A stretch of DNA of 64,000 nt from Paenibacillus whitsoniae (GTDB lineage Bacteria > Bacillota > Bacilli > Paenibacillales > NBRC-103111). The notes below the pieces were generated by a model, which ran no database searches, was not told where the DNA came from, and was given only the letters and a program-made list of their open reading frames with translations. Made by a program: the position numbers and the translations under genes. The first letter of the stretch is position 1; each line of letters begins with the position of its first letter. The stretch spans positions 1-64,000 of the forward strand of contig NZ_RXHU01000082.1 of NCBI RefSeq assembly GCF_003955665.1, written 5' to 3'. This document shows positions 44,515 to 53,027 of this stretch, piece by piece.

Positions 44515-46434
44515 CTACCGGGTCGCGCCGCGGAACGACATCGCCATGTCCAGGACATGGCCGGCCTCGTCATACGAGGCAATGTCCGCTTTGCCATTGC
44601 CGTCCCAATCGGCGGCGAGCCCCTGCCGGGCGGCGCCCTGCGCCCAGGGGCCAAACGCATTGTCGAGCGGGCGGAAGCTCCCGCCGCCTTCATTCTCGAG
44701 CACGCGCCAGACGCCTGTCGCCGCGTTGTACAAAATCACATCGCTGCGCCCGTCCCCGTCCGCATCGCCAACCAACACCTGGCTGTCCGCGTCCACGGAC
44801 ACCTTATCCAGCGCTCGCGGCGGGGCGAAGCCGCCGCCGCGCTGCTGCGCCAGCAGCGACAGCTTGCGGTCGCTGCCCGACACACACAGCACGTCGTCGA
44901 CGTCCGTGCTGTCGAAGCGGCCGGTGTACACGGCCGCATCCTCCGGCAGCGCCGCGGATACGTCGGCGTACTCGACGCGCTTGCCCGACACCGCCGCCTG
45001 CACAAGGCCGTGCGCGCCCTTGGCGATCAGCCCTTTGCCGCGCGAGAGCTGAAGCGCTTTCAGCGAGGTCAAGCCCGGCGGCATCGCGCCCATGTCCTCC
45101 GGCGGCAGGAATGCCTGCCCGTCCGACAGCGCCACGCGGACAGCGCCGGTCTGCGCGTTGTACGCGAGCAGGTCCTGCTTGCCATCGGCGTTTACGTCGA
45201 GCAGCACGAGCTGCTCCTCCGGTGCATACGCTTCCTGCAGCCACACCTGTGACCCTTCCTGTGTGCGGTTGCGCGGCGGCGTATAGTTGCCGGGGATCAC
45301 AAGGATGCGGTGCGCCTCCCGCACGACAACATCGGCATGCCCTTTGCCTGTCACATCACCCACCAGCACATGGTGGATCGGCGTCTTCGGCGGCAGCGTG
45401 ACGCGGCTGCCCGGCGTGAACGGCACGACGTCGTACAGCGACATCCAGCGGTAGCCGCGCTCCTGGAAGCCGGCCATCAGCTTGTGCAAGTAGGAGGGAT
45501 CCTCCTCCTGCCGATACGCATATGCCGGAAGCCCGTCCCTTACCACAGGCGCGCCGTCGGTGCCTTTTACCTGCTCCAAATGCGAAAATTCCAGGAAGGG
45601 GTGAAAATAAAACGACGCCAACCCGTCGTCCGTCCGCGCTCGATCCAGCATTTGATCGACGGACAGCGAGTCGCTCACATATTTGAAAGGGGCCGGGACG
45701 TACACGGAACCGAGACTCTTTTGCCCATACGTATTGACCGTATCGTAGGTGACGAGATCTTTCAGGGAGTTCTTCGAATGCATGTCCGGTTGATAGAGCA
45801 GGCCGACGAACGACCGGAACACTTCCTCTTGCCCCCGGGTGTCCTGATAATGCGGCGACTCCCAAAAGGCCGGCTGCAAGCCCGCTTTCGCAAACGCGGC
45901 AAGCGCATCCTTCATCCGCTCGGCCGCATATGACGTCTCCATCGTTTCCGGCGCACCCTGCACGTTGAACTCTGAGCCGATCCCCGAGTTATGCTCACCG
46001 TCTGCCCGATACGACTCGCCATACTGATGCCGGTAGCCGTGCATACCGAGGACGCCGCCGTTTCGCTGCGCATCCTGGAGTACCTTGATGAACGCGCTTA
46101 CCAGAGGATCGGGATTCGGGTCGTCGATGCCGCGTTCTTTCCAGACACCGTCCGCCTTCATCGAAATGCGCCTCGGAATGACTGCAACATGATAGGGCAC
46201 ATGCTCCGAGGCCAAATATTCAAACACCGCACGCAGCTTGCCCAACCCCTCGGGACTGTTGTAATCGCCGCCAAGGCCGACATCCTCCAGCCGAATCATC
46301 ACATGCCGTTTCTCCACATTGGGCGTGGTATTCTGCTCTGTTGTCGCAGGGGTGAACGTTAAAGCGATCGTTCCGATGAGACCGCCGCATATCCCGATGC
46401 CAATTTGCTTCCATAACCTGAATCTGCGTCTCAT
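44515..46434 (-). CDS. Anchored DUF2334 polysaccharide-deacetylase-like protein with FG-GAP/VCBS repeats
   Basis: This protein of about 639 residues has an N-terminal membrane anchor or signal (about 8-30). A DUF2334 polysaccharide deacetylase-like barrel follows (about 45-330): HVMIRLEDVG, HVAVIPR, LGMHGYRHQYGES and FWESPHYQ provide the His/Asp cluster of the family. The second half (about 340-635) has at least five FG-GAP-type units, such as VGDVTGKGHADVVV, VNADGKQDLLAY, VGDADGDGRSDVIL and WDGNGKADIA, which should fold as a Ca2+-binding beta-propeller. ATG 46434 is favoured by GGGGGAA 8-10 nt upstream. Probably an extracytoplasmic glycan-modifying enzyme. Monocistronic. Confidence 0.87.
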   Translation of the reverse strand: MRRRFRLWKQIGIGICGGLIGTIALTFTPATTEQNTTPNVEKRHVMIRLEDVGLGGDYNSPEGLGKLRAVFEYLASEHVPYHVAVIPRRISMKADGVWKERGIDDPNPDPLVSAFIKVLQDAQRNGGVLGMHGYRHQYGESYRADGEHNSGIGSEFNVQGAPETMETSYAAERMKDALAAFAKAGLQPAFWESPHYQDTRGQEEVFRSFVGLLYQPDMHSKNSLKDLVTYDTVNTYGQKSLGSVYVPAPFKYVSDSLSVDQMLDRARTDDGLASFYFHPFLEFSHLEQVKGTDGAPVVRDGLPAYAYRQEEDPSYLHKLMAGFQERGYRWMSLYDVVPFTPGSRVTLPPKTPIHHVLVGDVTGKGHADVVVREAHRILVIPGNYTPPRNRTQEGSQVWLQEAYAPEEQLVLLDVNADGKQDLLAYNAQTGAVRVALSDGQAFLPPEDMGAMPPGLTSLKALQLSRGKGLIAKGAHGLVQAAVSGKRVEYADVSAALPEDAAVYTGRFDSTDVDDVLCVSGSDRKLSLLAQQRGGGFAPPRALDKVSVDADSQVLVGDADGDGRSDVILYNAATGVWRVLENEGGGSFRPLDNAFGPWAQGAARQGLAADWDGNGKADIASYDEAGHVLDMAMSFRGATR

Positions 46435-46636
46435 TCTAGCTGTTCCCCCAATTGTGCCAAGCATCGATCATCCCTACAATTCGACATCTTTTGTAATCAA
46501 ATTATATCGGAATCTATCGCCGCTTACTATACGAGATTACTAGAAAATCCACGCAATCTTTACATCCCGTTGATACTGCGATGACATGCCCGGCTTACAC
46601 TTAAAATATCTTGAAGCGACGGAGGCGGCGAACCTT

Positions 46637-46849
46637 ATGACGGTCAAAATGGTCTGGTTATGCATTGGCTTATTTTTCCTAACGGCGTTAGGCGTCAGCG
46701 CCCATGAAAAGAATCCGGAGGCCGCTGCCCAGCCTTCCGCCTCCCTCCCGGTCGTCCGTCCCTACTCACCTGATGTTTACAGCTCCACAGCTCAATTTGA
46801 ATATGAATTCGAATGGCTTGGGGGCGCTATTGAAGCGAATCCGCAGTAG
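46637..46849 (+). CDS. Small secreted or anchored hypothetical protein
   Basis: This 70-residue protein (from ATG 46637, GGAGG about 11 nt upstream) has an N-terminal hydrophobic stretch KMVWLCIGLFFLTALGVSA that reads as a signal or anchor. A short proline- and acid-rich tail follows, ending FEYEFEWLGGAIEANPQ. The frame extends to 46586 without support. It is divergent from the DUF2334 protein and ends before a terminator, which supports a real gene. Function unknown. Confidence 0.6.
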   Translation: MTVKMVWLCIGLFFLTALGVSAHEKNPEAAAQPSASLPVVRPYSPDVYSSTAQFEYEFEWLGGAIEANPQ

Positions 46850-46865
46850 GTTATCGATATAACTA

Positions 46866-46904
46866 AAAAGGGAGGTCCCGGTCGTCTATACCGTGACCTC
46901 CCTT
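46866..46904. terminator. Bidirectional terminator between the small protein and the patatin gene
   Basis: AAAGGGAGGTC and CGGT pair with ACCG and GACCTCCCTTT, with A/T-rich flanks. Convergent genes end on each side. Confidence 0.88.
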
Positions 46905-46920
46905 TCTCTATCCCGCCCCG

Positions 46921-48393
46921 TTACAGGCGGAAATTGCTTTGCTCCAGCTGCGCCAGCGTCCCTCGGCGTCGATCCTTGACGAGGCGCCTGCGTAAATACA
47001 GAAGGCCAACACACGTTACAAAGAGCACGGGTATGCAGAACGCATACCACAGCGCCTCTATTACGCCGTGGTTTATCGTTATGTAGACAAACAGCGTCGC
47101 ATATAACAGCAAATACGCCAGGCTGATGAACTGCGTGATGCTCGGCTTAGGGATGGCAAACCGCTTGTCTCGCTTGCGATCCAGCATCGTCAAGTATGCC
47201 GGCGTTGGCGATGCCGCATATTCGCGAATGGTCATAAACGGCCAGGCGGTTTCCGCTGCAGCCTCTGCCAGCAACTCATCTTTCACCTGTTTGCGTCTGA
47301 GCTGTTCCTCGCACGATCGATATCCCACGTACATCAAGGTGTAGGCCTCCACCTCCGAGAATGCGTTCAGATCCGTTCGCATCGTCATCGCCAGTGTCCT
47401 GACAGTCGAATCAATGCCGGGAAGATCGCAGCGCATGTCGATGCGTACATCCCCGGCCGCTCCCATCCGCAGATCACGAATGACATTCATGAACAAATCC
47501 TGGATACGGAGAAAAGACTCCACCGCGTCGACGTCCTCGTAGCTCTCCACGGCCATCGGCATTGACGCGTCACTGAGCAGCATCGTCATGTCCGACTGCC
47601 GCAGCAGCTCCAGCGCATGACCGCCCAGATTGTCCAATACACCGCCGTCGACGCCATGAACCCCATGATCCCCAAAGCGAATATCCATCGGGTCAAAAAG
47701 CCCCGGCACACAGGCCGATGCCGCCACCGCTTTGGCAATCGGCAGCTGCTGCAGCTCATCCGCCTGCACGCCATGATTCATCGCGTTGCGTGCCCACAGC
47801 ACACTGTCAGGATTCGTCGATACATAAAGCGTCTGTCCATTCTCAAGAATCGACGTATTCATGATGAGCTCCGGCTTCCGGTTCGACGGGTGGACAGGTG
47901 GCTGCTGCCAGTCCAGCAGGACGGTATCGTGGAACATCAACGCCCTAAGCCCCTGCTCCAACTTGGAAGCGAACACCACGTCGGTGTTCAATGACGGAAA
48001 GATCCGATGCATGAAACTCAGCAGCGGCTTCGTAATCTGCGGCGGGATGACGGATGAGATCACCCCCGAGACCAGCGCTCGATTGCGCAAATCCTCCTGC
48101 ACCGCTGTGACAAATGCTCCAATAACCCGCTGCATCAAATCGCGATAATCCTGATCGGTTAACACGCGATCCTTCCGCAGCTCCTCGCACAGCATGTGAT
48201 AATAAAATGCCCCTACAATCGAACCGCCCGATACCGTTGAGAACGCCTCGACCTGCCTTAGCAATCCTGAATCGGCAAGGCGTGCCAACACCCCAAGATG
48301 AAATAACGATGCACGGTAGCCGCCGCCGGATAATGCCACTCCTAACAAGTCCATTCCCCCTTTTGGAGGAATAGTTCGACAAATGGAAGTCAT
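46921..48393 (-). CDS. Patatin-like phospholipase with C-terminal membrane helices
   Basis: This protein of about 490 residues has the patatin core (about 15-290): LSGGGYRASLFHLGVL is the oxyanion Gly-rich loop, FSTVSGGSIVGA contains the nucleophile Ser, and VDGGVLDNLGG carries the catalytic Asp. Two hydrophobic helices (about 425-465) near the C-terminus suggest membrane attachment. It should hydrolyse lipid esters. The start is uncertain: ATG 48393 has AGAGGAA almost adjacent, and alternatives are in the following 15 codons. Stands alone. Confidence 0.88.
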   Translation of the reverse strand: MTSICRTIPPKGGMDLLGVALSGGGYRASLFHLGVLARLADSGLLRQVEAFSTVSGGSIVGAFYYHMLCEELRKDRVLTDQDYRDLMQRVIGAFVTAVQEDLRNRALVSGVISSVIPPQITKPLLSFMHRIFPSLNTDVVFASKLEQGLRALMFHDTVLLDWQQPPVHPSNRKPELIMNTSILENGQTLYVSTNPDSVLWARNAMNHGVQADELQQLPIAKAVAASACVPGLFDPMDIRFGDHGVHGVDGGVLDNLGGHALELLRQSDMTMLLSDASMPMAVESYEDVDAVESFLRIQDLFMNVIRDLRMGAAGDVRIDMRCDLPGIDSTVRTLAMTMRTDLNAFSEVEAYTLMYVGYRSCEEQLRRKQVKDELLAEAAAETAWPFMTIREYAASPTPAYLTMLDRKRDKRFAIPKPSITQFISLAYLLLYATLFVYITINHGVIEALWYAFCIPVLFVTCVGLLYLRRRLVKDRRRGTLAQLEQSNFRL

Positions 48394-48429
48394 TTCCTCT
48401 ACAAATTTTTACATGTTTTGCATGTCCGT

Positions 48430-49317
48430 TCAGGCTTCCCCCTTCACCAACTGAATGAAATTCGCTGCCGAAGGGGGGAGCGGCTCATGCTTCCGGGTAC
48501 AGATGCCGATGGCATTCATCAACTGAATGCCATCCACGTAGACGCGGGCGAGCTCGCCGCGCTCCACAAAGTCGCGCACCACAAGCGAAGACACAAAGTT
48601 CGCACCGTACCCCGCAATGACAGCTTGAATCGCTTCATGCAAGCCATTAAATTGGAGCGATATCGTCGGGAGCGCGGCACCATACGTCCGGCAAAGCGAC
48701 AGCAGCCGCTCCCGCGTCGTACTTCCTTCCTCCCGCATAACAAAAGGTTCTTTCATCATCTCCGCGAGTGTCACCCGCTGACCCGCGTATCGGTGATGAG
48801 GCGCTACGACGAACCATAGCTCATCCTGGAATAACTCCTCCTTATGAATCGCCTCCGGATAGTCCTCTGCGGCCCCTCCAAATATCGCAATATCCACCTC
48901 GACATTCATCAGCTTGGCCAAGGCGTCTCCGGAGTTCGTCGTCGTAATCGTCATCTCCACCTGCTCATACTGCCGTTTAAAACGCGCTAGCCACGCCGGC
49001 AGCAAAAAGTGCGCCGGCAAATACGTCGCCGCCAGCCGAATGACGCCAGTCGCCCCATTGCGGTAATCGTCCGCGAACTGCTCAAGCTGCTGCTCCACCG
49101 CGAACAGCCGCTTCGCCAACCGAGCAAGCTCCTCCCCCGCATCGGTCAAGGCGATGCCTCGCCCTTCCGGCTTTAAGAGCGGGAAGCGGAGCTCTTTTTC
49201 GAACCTTTTGATCTGCGCGGTGATGGCCGGTTGGCTGATATGGAGCTGCTCCGAAGCGCGCGTGACACTGCCCGTTGACGCGATGATATGGAACAGCCGC
49301 AAAGCATGTAAATTCAT
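48430..49317 (-). CDS. LysR-family transcriptional regulator
   Basis: This 295-residue regulator has an N-terminal winged helix with VTRASEQLHISQPAITAQIKRFEKEL and a C-terminal effector domain. GGAGG lies 5 nt before ATG 49317. Divergent from an O-methyltransferase gene with an ATAC-N7-GTAT box between them, so it most likely controls that gene and itself. Confidence 0.93.
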   Translation of the reverse strand: MNLHALRLFHIIASTGSVTRASEQLHISQPAITAQIKRFEKELRFPLLKPEGRGIALTDAGEELARLAKRLFAVEQQLEQFADDYRNGATGVIRLAATYLPAHFLLPAWLARFKRQYEQVEMTITTTNSGDALAKLMNVEVDIAIFGGAAEDYPEAIHKEELFQDELWFVVAPHHRYAGQRVTLAEMMKEPFVMREEGSTTRERLLSLCRTYGAALPTISLQFNGLHEAIQAVIAGYGANFVSSLVVRDFVERGELARVYVDGIQLMNAIGICTRKHEPLPPSAANFIQLVKGEA

Positions 49318-49331
49318 TGGCGCCTCCATTT

Positions 49332-49346
49332 ATACACTAAATGTAT
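49332..49346. promoter_or_regulatory. LysR-type binding box ATAC-N7-GTAT
   Basis: ATACACTAAATGTAT is a perfect inverted repeat matching the T-N11-A consensus of LysR-type regulators. It lies 14 nt from the LysR start codon and about 90 nt from the methyltransferase start, within a very AT-rich intergenic region. Confidence 0.7.
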
Positions 49347-49438
49347 GATTTACAGATAATTATATATTATATTTATGCATCGAATCCTCGTACACTAAAA
49401 GCAGAAAGTAACCCTTTCACTGAGGAGACGTGATTCAC

Positions 49439-50107
49439 ATGCAACCGAACGAAACGTGGGAAAAAGTCGATCATTATATTGAGCAGCAATTAATTCCGCA
49501 TGACCCCGATCTGGAGCGAGTGCTCTCCGCCAATCGGATGGCGGCTCTGCCGCCCTACGATGTCAGCCCGAGCCAAGGCAAACTGCTGCAGCTTCTCATT
49601 CAGATGAAGGGTGCGAAGCGTATTCTGGAGATCGGCACCTTGGGTGCCTACAGCACGATTTGGATGGCGCGGGCGCTGCCTGCAGACGGACGGCTTGTCA
49701 CGCTGGAGCTGGACCCGCACCATGCGGAAATCGCACAAGCGAACTTGCAGCTGGCGGGGCTGGCCGGCAAGGTGGAACTGCGGGTGGGCGACGCCCTGGC
49801 GCAGTTGGCCGAGCTCGAAGCCGAGGGCACGCAGCCGTTCGACTTCATCTTTATCGATGCGGATAAGCCGAACAATCCGCACTATTTGAAGTGGGCGCTG
49901 GCGTTCTCGCAGCCAGGCACGGTCATTCTCGGCGACAACGTCATCCGTGAGGGCGAGATCTTGCGGGAAGACAGTGCCGATGCGCGCGTGCAGGGGGTCC
50001 GGACATTTTACGAGCTGTTGGCCCAAGAACCGCGCATCAGCGCAACGGCGATCCAGACTGTGGGCAGCAAAGGCTATGACGGGTTTATGTTAGGTATTGT
50101 GATATAA
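49439..50107 (+). CDS. O-methyltransferase (CCoAMT-like, class I)
   Basis: This 222-residue enzyme has ILEIGTLGAYSTIWMARAL (SAM motif I), VTLELDPHHAEIAQ and FIFIDADKPNNPHYLKWAL, where the Asp residues form the metal site of catechol/caffeoyl-CoA type O-methyltransferases. It transfers methyl from SAM to a hydroxyl of a small molecule. GAGGAG precedes; ATG 49439 has better spacing than GTG 49430. Controlled by the divergent LysR protein. Confidence 0.93.
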   Translation: MQPNETWEKVDHYIEQQLIPHDPDLERVLSANRMAALPPYDVSPSQGKLLQLLIQMKGAKRILEIGTLGAYSTIWMARALPADGRLVTLELDPHHAEIAQANLQLAGLAGKVELRVGDALAQLAELEAEGTQPFDFIFIDADKPNNPHYLKWALAFSQPGTVILGDNVIREGEILREDSADARVQGVRTFYELLAQEPRISATAIQTVGSKGYDGFMLGIVI

Positions 50108-50138
50108 TTGAAAGAAAATGAAGATTTGAGGGCTGTAT

Positions 50139-51458
50139 ATGTCACAATTGGTGAAAGTCGGCAGGAATGATCCTTGTCCTTGCGGTAGTGGCAATAAGTA
50201 TAAGAAATGCTGCCTTCCGGCAGACGAGGCCGGGAACGTTGTGCGCATCGGCGCGCAGCAAACGGCGCAGGAAGAAGTGAAGGCGGAACCGCAACACCCG
50301 GCTTCGCAAGCCGAATATAAGTCTTTCATTGCTTACTTGCAATGGACATCCCCCGTTTACGAGATCATTGCCACTAAGCTCCCTGAGCACTTATTGGGGC
50401 GTTACACGTGGAAAGACATTTCCATGATTGCCTCGCTTTGGAATCATTATTCGACCTCATCCAAACCAATCATTAACAAGCAGACTGTAGTCCTCGCCAC
50501 GTTGGAGTACACGCTGTCCTTCCTGTTGGAAGAAGTGGAGGCCACTCAAACGGCTGTAGCCGCGCGTTACGGGGTTTCAGCCGGCAGCATCTCCAAACGG
50601 TTCCAGGAAATCCTCGGTTTCTTAGATCAGACCATGAGCGATGAAGAAGAGGATGCTGCGTGGGATGACGATGACGATTTTTTGGATGAAGAGGATTCCT
50701 TCATGGCATCGCAGCTGCGGTCGTCCCGCCTTGGCTCCGTCAGTCCGGCGCAGCACCTTATCGATAAAGCTTGGCACACACGCTCCCAGAAGGAACGGAA
50801 GTCACTAGCCGAGCAAGCGATCAAGCTTGATCCCCTTCATCCGGATGCCTATAACATTATTGCCGGGGACTTGAAGGACTTCAACTTAGCCGCCGACTAC
50901 TATCGCCAAGGCATCGAAGCTGGGCGCAAGCAGCTCGGCAGCGCCTTTTTCGCGAAAAACAAAGGTTTTTTCTGGGGATTAACGGAAACAAGACCATTTA
51001 TGCGCTCCATGTACGGCTGCGCTGAGCTTTGTCTCTACGTGTTGCAGCGCTCAAAGGAAGCCGTATCCCTGCTTGAGGAGATGCTTGCCCTCTCACCGGA
51101 CGACGGCATGGGCGCCCGCTACTTGCTGGTCACCGCCTATATATTCACTAAGCAATACCAGAAAGGGATAGCTGTCATTGACGAGTACGATGAGGATAGC
51201 GCGCAATTCAACTATAACCGCCTTTTCATGCTGTACATGCTGCAAGGGCCACAACAGGAAATGAAAAGACTGCTGCGCCAAGCCAAGAAACAAAATCCTC
51301 ATGTCCTCCCGCTGCTGCTTGGACTGAAAAAGGTGCCTAAGAACCCACCGGAGACGATTGGGTTCGGGGATGAGTCGGAGGCTGTCGAGTACTTTATGTA
51401 CCACCATCGCTTGTACACGGAGCATCCCGAAATCGTCAGCTGGATGGCCAAGAATTAG
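50139..51458 (+). CDS. SEC-C motif protein with acidic insert and TPR-like repeats
   Basis: This 439-residue protein begins with a zinc-binding SEC-C motif, GRNDPCPCGSGNKYKKCC (residues 8-25), best known from the SecA C-terminus. A helical region with a possible helix-turn-helix (AARYGVSAGSISKRFQEIL, about 148-166) follows, then a strongly acidic stretch (about 170-190, rich in Asp and Glu) and TPR-like repeats (about 205-400). Function unknown; protein-binding or regulatory roles are plausible. It starts 31 bp after the methyltransferase and ends before its own terminator. Confidence 0.85.
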   Translation: MSQLVKVGRNDPCPCGSGNKYKKCCLPADEAGNVVRIGAQQTAQEEVKAEPQHPASQAEYKSFIAYLQWTSPVYEIIATKLPEHLLGRYTWKDISMIASLWNHYSTSSKPIINKQTVVLATLEYTLSFLLEEVEATQTAVAARYGVSAGSISKRFQEILGFLDQTMSDEEEDAAWDDDDDFLDEEDSFMASQLRSSRLGSVSPAQHLIDKAWHTRSQKERKSLAEQAIKLDPLHPDAYNIIAGDLKDFNLAADYYRQGIEAGRKQLGSAFFAKNKGFFWGLTETRPFMRSMYGCAELCLYVLQRSKEAVSLLEEMLALSPDDGMGARYLLVTAYIFTKQYQKGIAVIDEYDEDSAQFNYNRLFMLYMLQGPQQEMKRLLRQAKKQNPHVLPLLLGLKKVPKNPPETIGFGDESEAVEYFMYHHRLYTEHPEIVSWMAKN

Positions 51459-51504
51459 TTGCTCTCATGCGCTTCCCTTCTAATGTGTGCGGTGAAGATA
51501 GAAG

Positions 51505-51529
51505 CCTGGCCCTCTGCGGCCAGGTTTTT
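51505..51529 (+). terminator. Rho-independent terminator after the SEC-C gene
   Basis: CCTGGCC, loop CTCTGC, GGCCAGG, then TTTTT. Confidence 0.9.
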
Positions 51530-51595
51530 AGTTGTGATGAAAGAAGTGGAATTTGGCGCCTCCTAATGATGATCAAGTTGAACAAGCACCTCAAC

Positions 51596-51782
51596 GCTAA
51601 CGGTTGCCCTGGCGCCTATTTAGCGCTAAATACCATTTTTTCAAGGCTAACGGTTGCAGCAGCGGCTATTCGAGTCAAATTGACCAGATTTCGTTGGTTT
51701 TTCAGCAAATAAGCGCTGTCGCGACCGTTACAATTTGAAATGACGCATCGGAAGCTGCATAAGCACTGTGGCAACCGCTACA
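51596..51782. repeat. Forward-forward-reverse-reverse repeat block (CTAACGGTTGC family)
   Basis: Two forward units start near 51596 and 51656, exactly 60 bp apart ('gctaacggttgc' then 'gcctatt'/'ggctatt'). Two reverse-complement units start near 51708 and 51759 ('ataagcgctgtcgcgaccgttac' and 'ataagcactgtggcaaccgctac'). RNA or single-stranded DNA from this block could fold into a nested structure. No gene. Confidence 0.75.
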
Positions 51783-51940
51783 CATTACATTTTTCCAAAC
51801 TCCACTCATTCAAGTACAACAAGTCAGAAATTCGCTGCCACTCCTCTCTTCTAACTCTTGGAATAAGCATAAACAGTGCGATTTAAGCGACTGGCGCGGC
51901 ATCCACGTGTTGGCATTGAGTTTTGGGACTTTCTTAGAAC

Positions 51941-52138
51941 CACAAACTGTAAAAACTACAGCTAAATTCAACCCAATAGAGCAAAATTACAGGAATACCT
52001 GCATTTCCTACAGCTAAATTTCAAGAAGGTCGATTTGTAATCGCTTCCAAATGAAATGTTGTCGGAATTTAATGTACTTTTTGCAGGAGCCTTCAAGGAT
52101 TAGGCCGGGATAGCGAAATTTCCTGTACTTTTGCAGGC
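51941..52138. repeat. Forward-forward-reverse-reverse repeat block (CCTGCA/TACAGCTAAATT family)
   Basis: Forward units lie at 51941-51968 ('actacagctaaattc') and 51996-52021 ('cctacagctaaattt'). Reverse units lie at 52065-52087 ('gaatttaatgtacttt', then 'tgcagg') and 52114-52138 ('gaaatttcctgtactttt', then 'gcagg'). The same architecture recurs at 60276-60474. No gene between 51530 and 52250. Confidence 0.8.
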
Positions 52139-52205
52139 GGCGCACCGCGGTAGGCGGGATTCGCCCCCTTTTCGCAGAGACAACGCCCTCCCCGCGTCGC
52201 TTAGC

Positions 52206-52246
52206 CACAAAAAAACACGTCCTCTCCAGACAGAGGGGACGTGTTC
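52206..52246 (-). terminator. Rho-independent terminator at the end of the phosphodiester operon
   Basis: On the minus strand AACACGTCC and CTC pair with GAG and GGACGTGTT, followed by TTTTT. It lies just after the stop of the phosphatase gene. Confidence 0.92.
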
Positions 52247-52250
52247 AACT

Positions 52251-52988
52251 CTACCCAACCAACCGCGCCTTCAGCGCCTGAAGCTGCGCCTCCGTCAGCC
52301 CAATGCCGCGCAAGTACTGCTCGGCACTCGTGTACTTCTCGGCGAGGTGCTCCAGCATCATGACCATGTTGCCGGGGTCGCAGCCGATAAAGTGCTCGTA
52401 CACCTCCGCCGACACTCCCTCGGGGCGGTCGCGGCGCAGTTCGTCCATGAGCGGCGTCAAGCAGACAGCCGTCAGGCTATAATCTTCGACGATGGTCGCC
52501 TCCGGCACGCCCGCCAGCGCGAGCAGCAGCGCAGACACGACGCCGGTGCGGTCTTTGCCCGCCGTGCAGTGATACAGAACGGCACTTTCACCGCTCTCCG
52601 CCAGCACCGTGAAGATGCGCAGCAATTCCGCTTGCGCCCCGTCCAGCAGGTCGACGTACAGGTCGCCCAGGCTGCGCACCGCGCCGCTAGACACTTTCGC
52701 CGGGTTAATCAGCGAAATGTTGTGATACGCGACGCCTTCATACTCCGCGAAGACGTTCCGCTTCTCCTCCACTTCCCGCGAATGCCGAAGGTCGATCACG
52801 CTCGCGATTCCCCGGCCTGCCAAAGCGGCACGGCTTTGTTCCGATACCCGGTGCAAGCCGTCCGCGCGGTAGAACGCTCCCCATTTCGTCGTTTTACCGT
52901 CTTTTGTCGCATAACCGCCCAAGTCTCGTACGTTATATGCGCCTTCCACTGCAAGCACGCGCTCCCCTGTTTTTACCATGGCATTCAT
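52251..52988 (-). CDS. LipA/PtpB-like tyrosine or phosphoinositide phosphatase
   Basis: This 245-residue phosphatase has NVRDLGGY (about 19-26), typical of the Tyr_phosphatase3 family, and the P-loop HCTAGKDRTG with nucleophile Cys141 and Arg147. The Lys-Asp pair inside the CX5R loop is seen in LipA- and PTEN-like enzymes that act on phosphoinositides as well as phosphotyrosine. No signal peptide. It lies 39 bp after the GntR gene and before a strong terminator, so it is probably the last gene of the importer/metallophosphoesterase operon. GGTGG precedes the ATG. Confidence 0.88.
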   Translation of the reverse strand: MNAMVKTGERVLAVEGAYNVRDLGGYATKDGKTTKWGAFYRADGLHRVSEQSRAALAGRGIASVIDLRHSREVEEKRNVFAEYEGVAYHNISLINPAKVSSGAVRSLGDLYVDLLDGAQAELLRIFTVLAESGESAVLYHCTAGKDRTGVVSALLLALAGVPEATIVEDYSLTAVCLTPLMDELRRDRPEGVSAEVYEHFIGCDPGNMVMMLEHLAEKYTSAEQYLRGIGLTEAQLQALKARLVG

Positions 52989-53027
52989 AGCGTGTAACCA
53001 CCGTTTCTATGATAGGATGACTGCTCG

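Noticed and set aside
43994..44693. Short open frames in the palindrome and simple-repeat region
   Set aside because: They arise from CCTGCG hairpins and CTGCTCTTC or CGCTGTTGC repeats; no ribosome sites.
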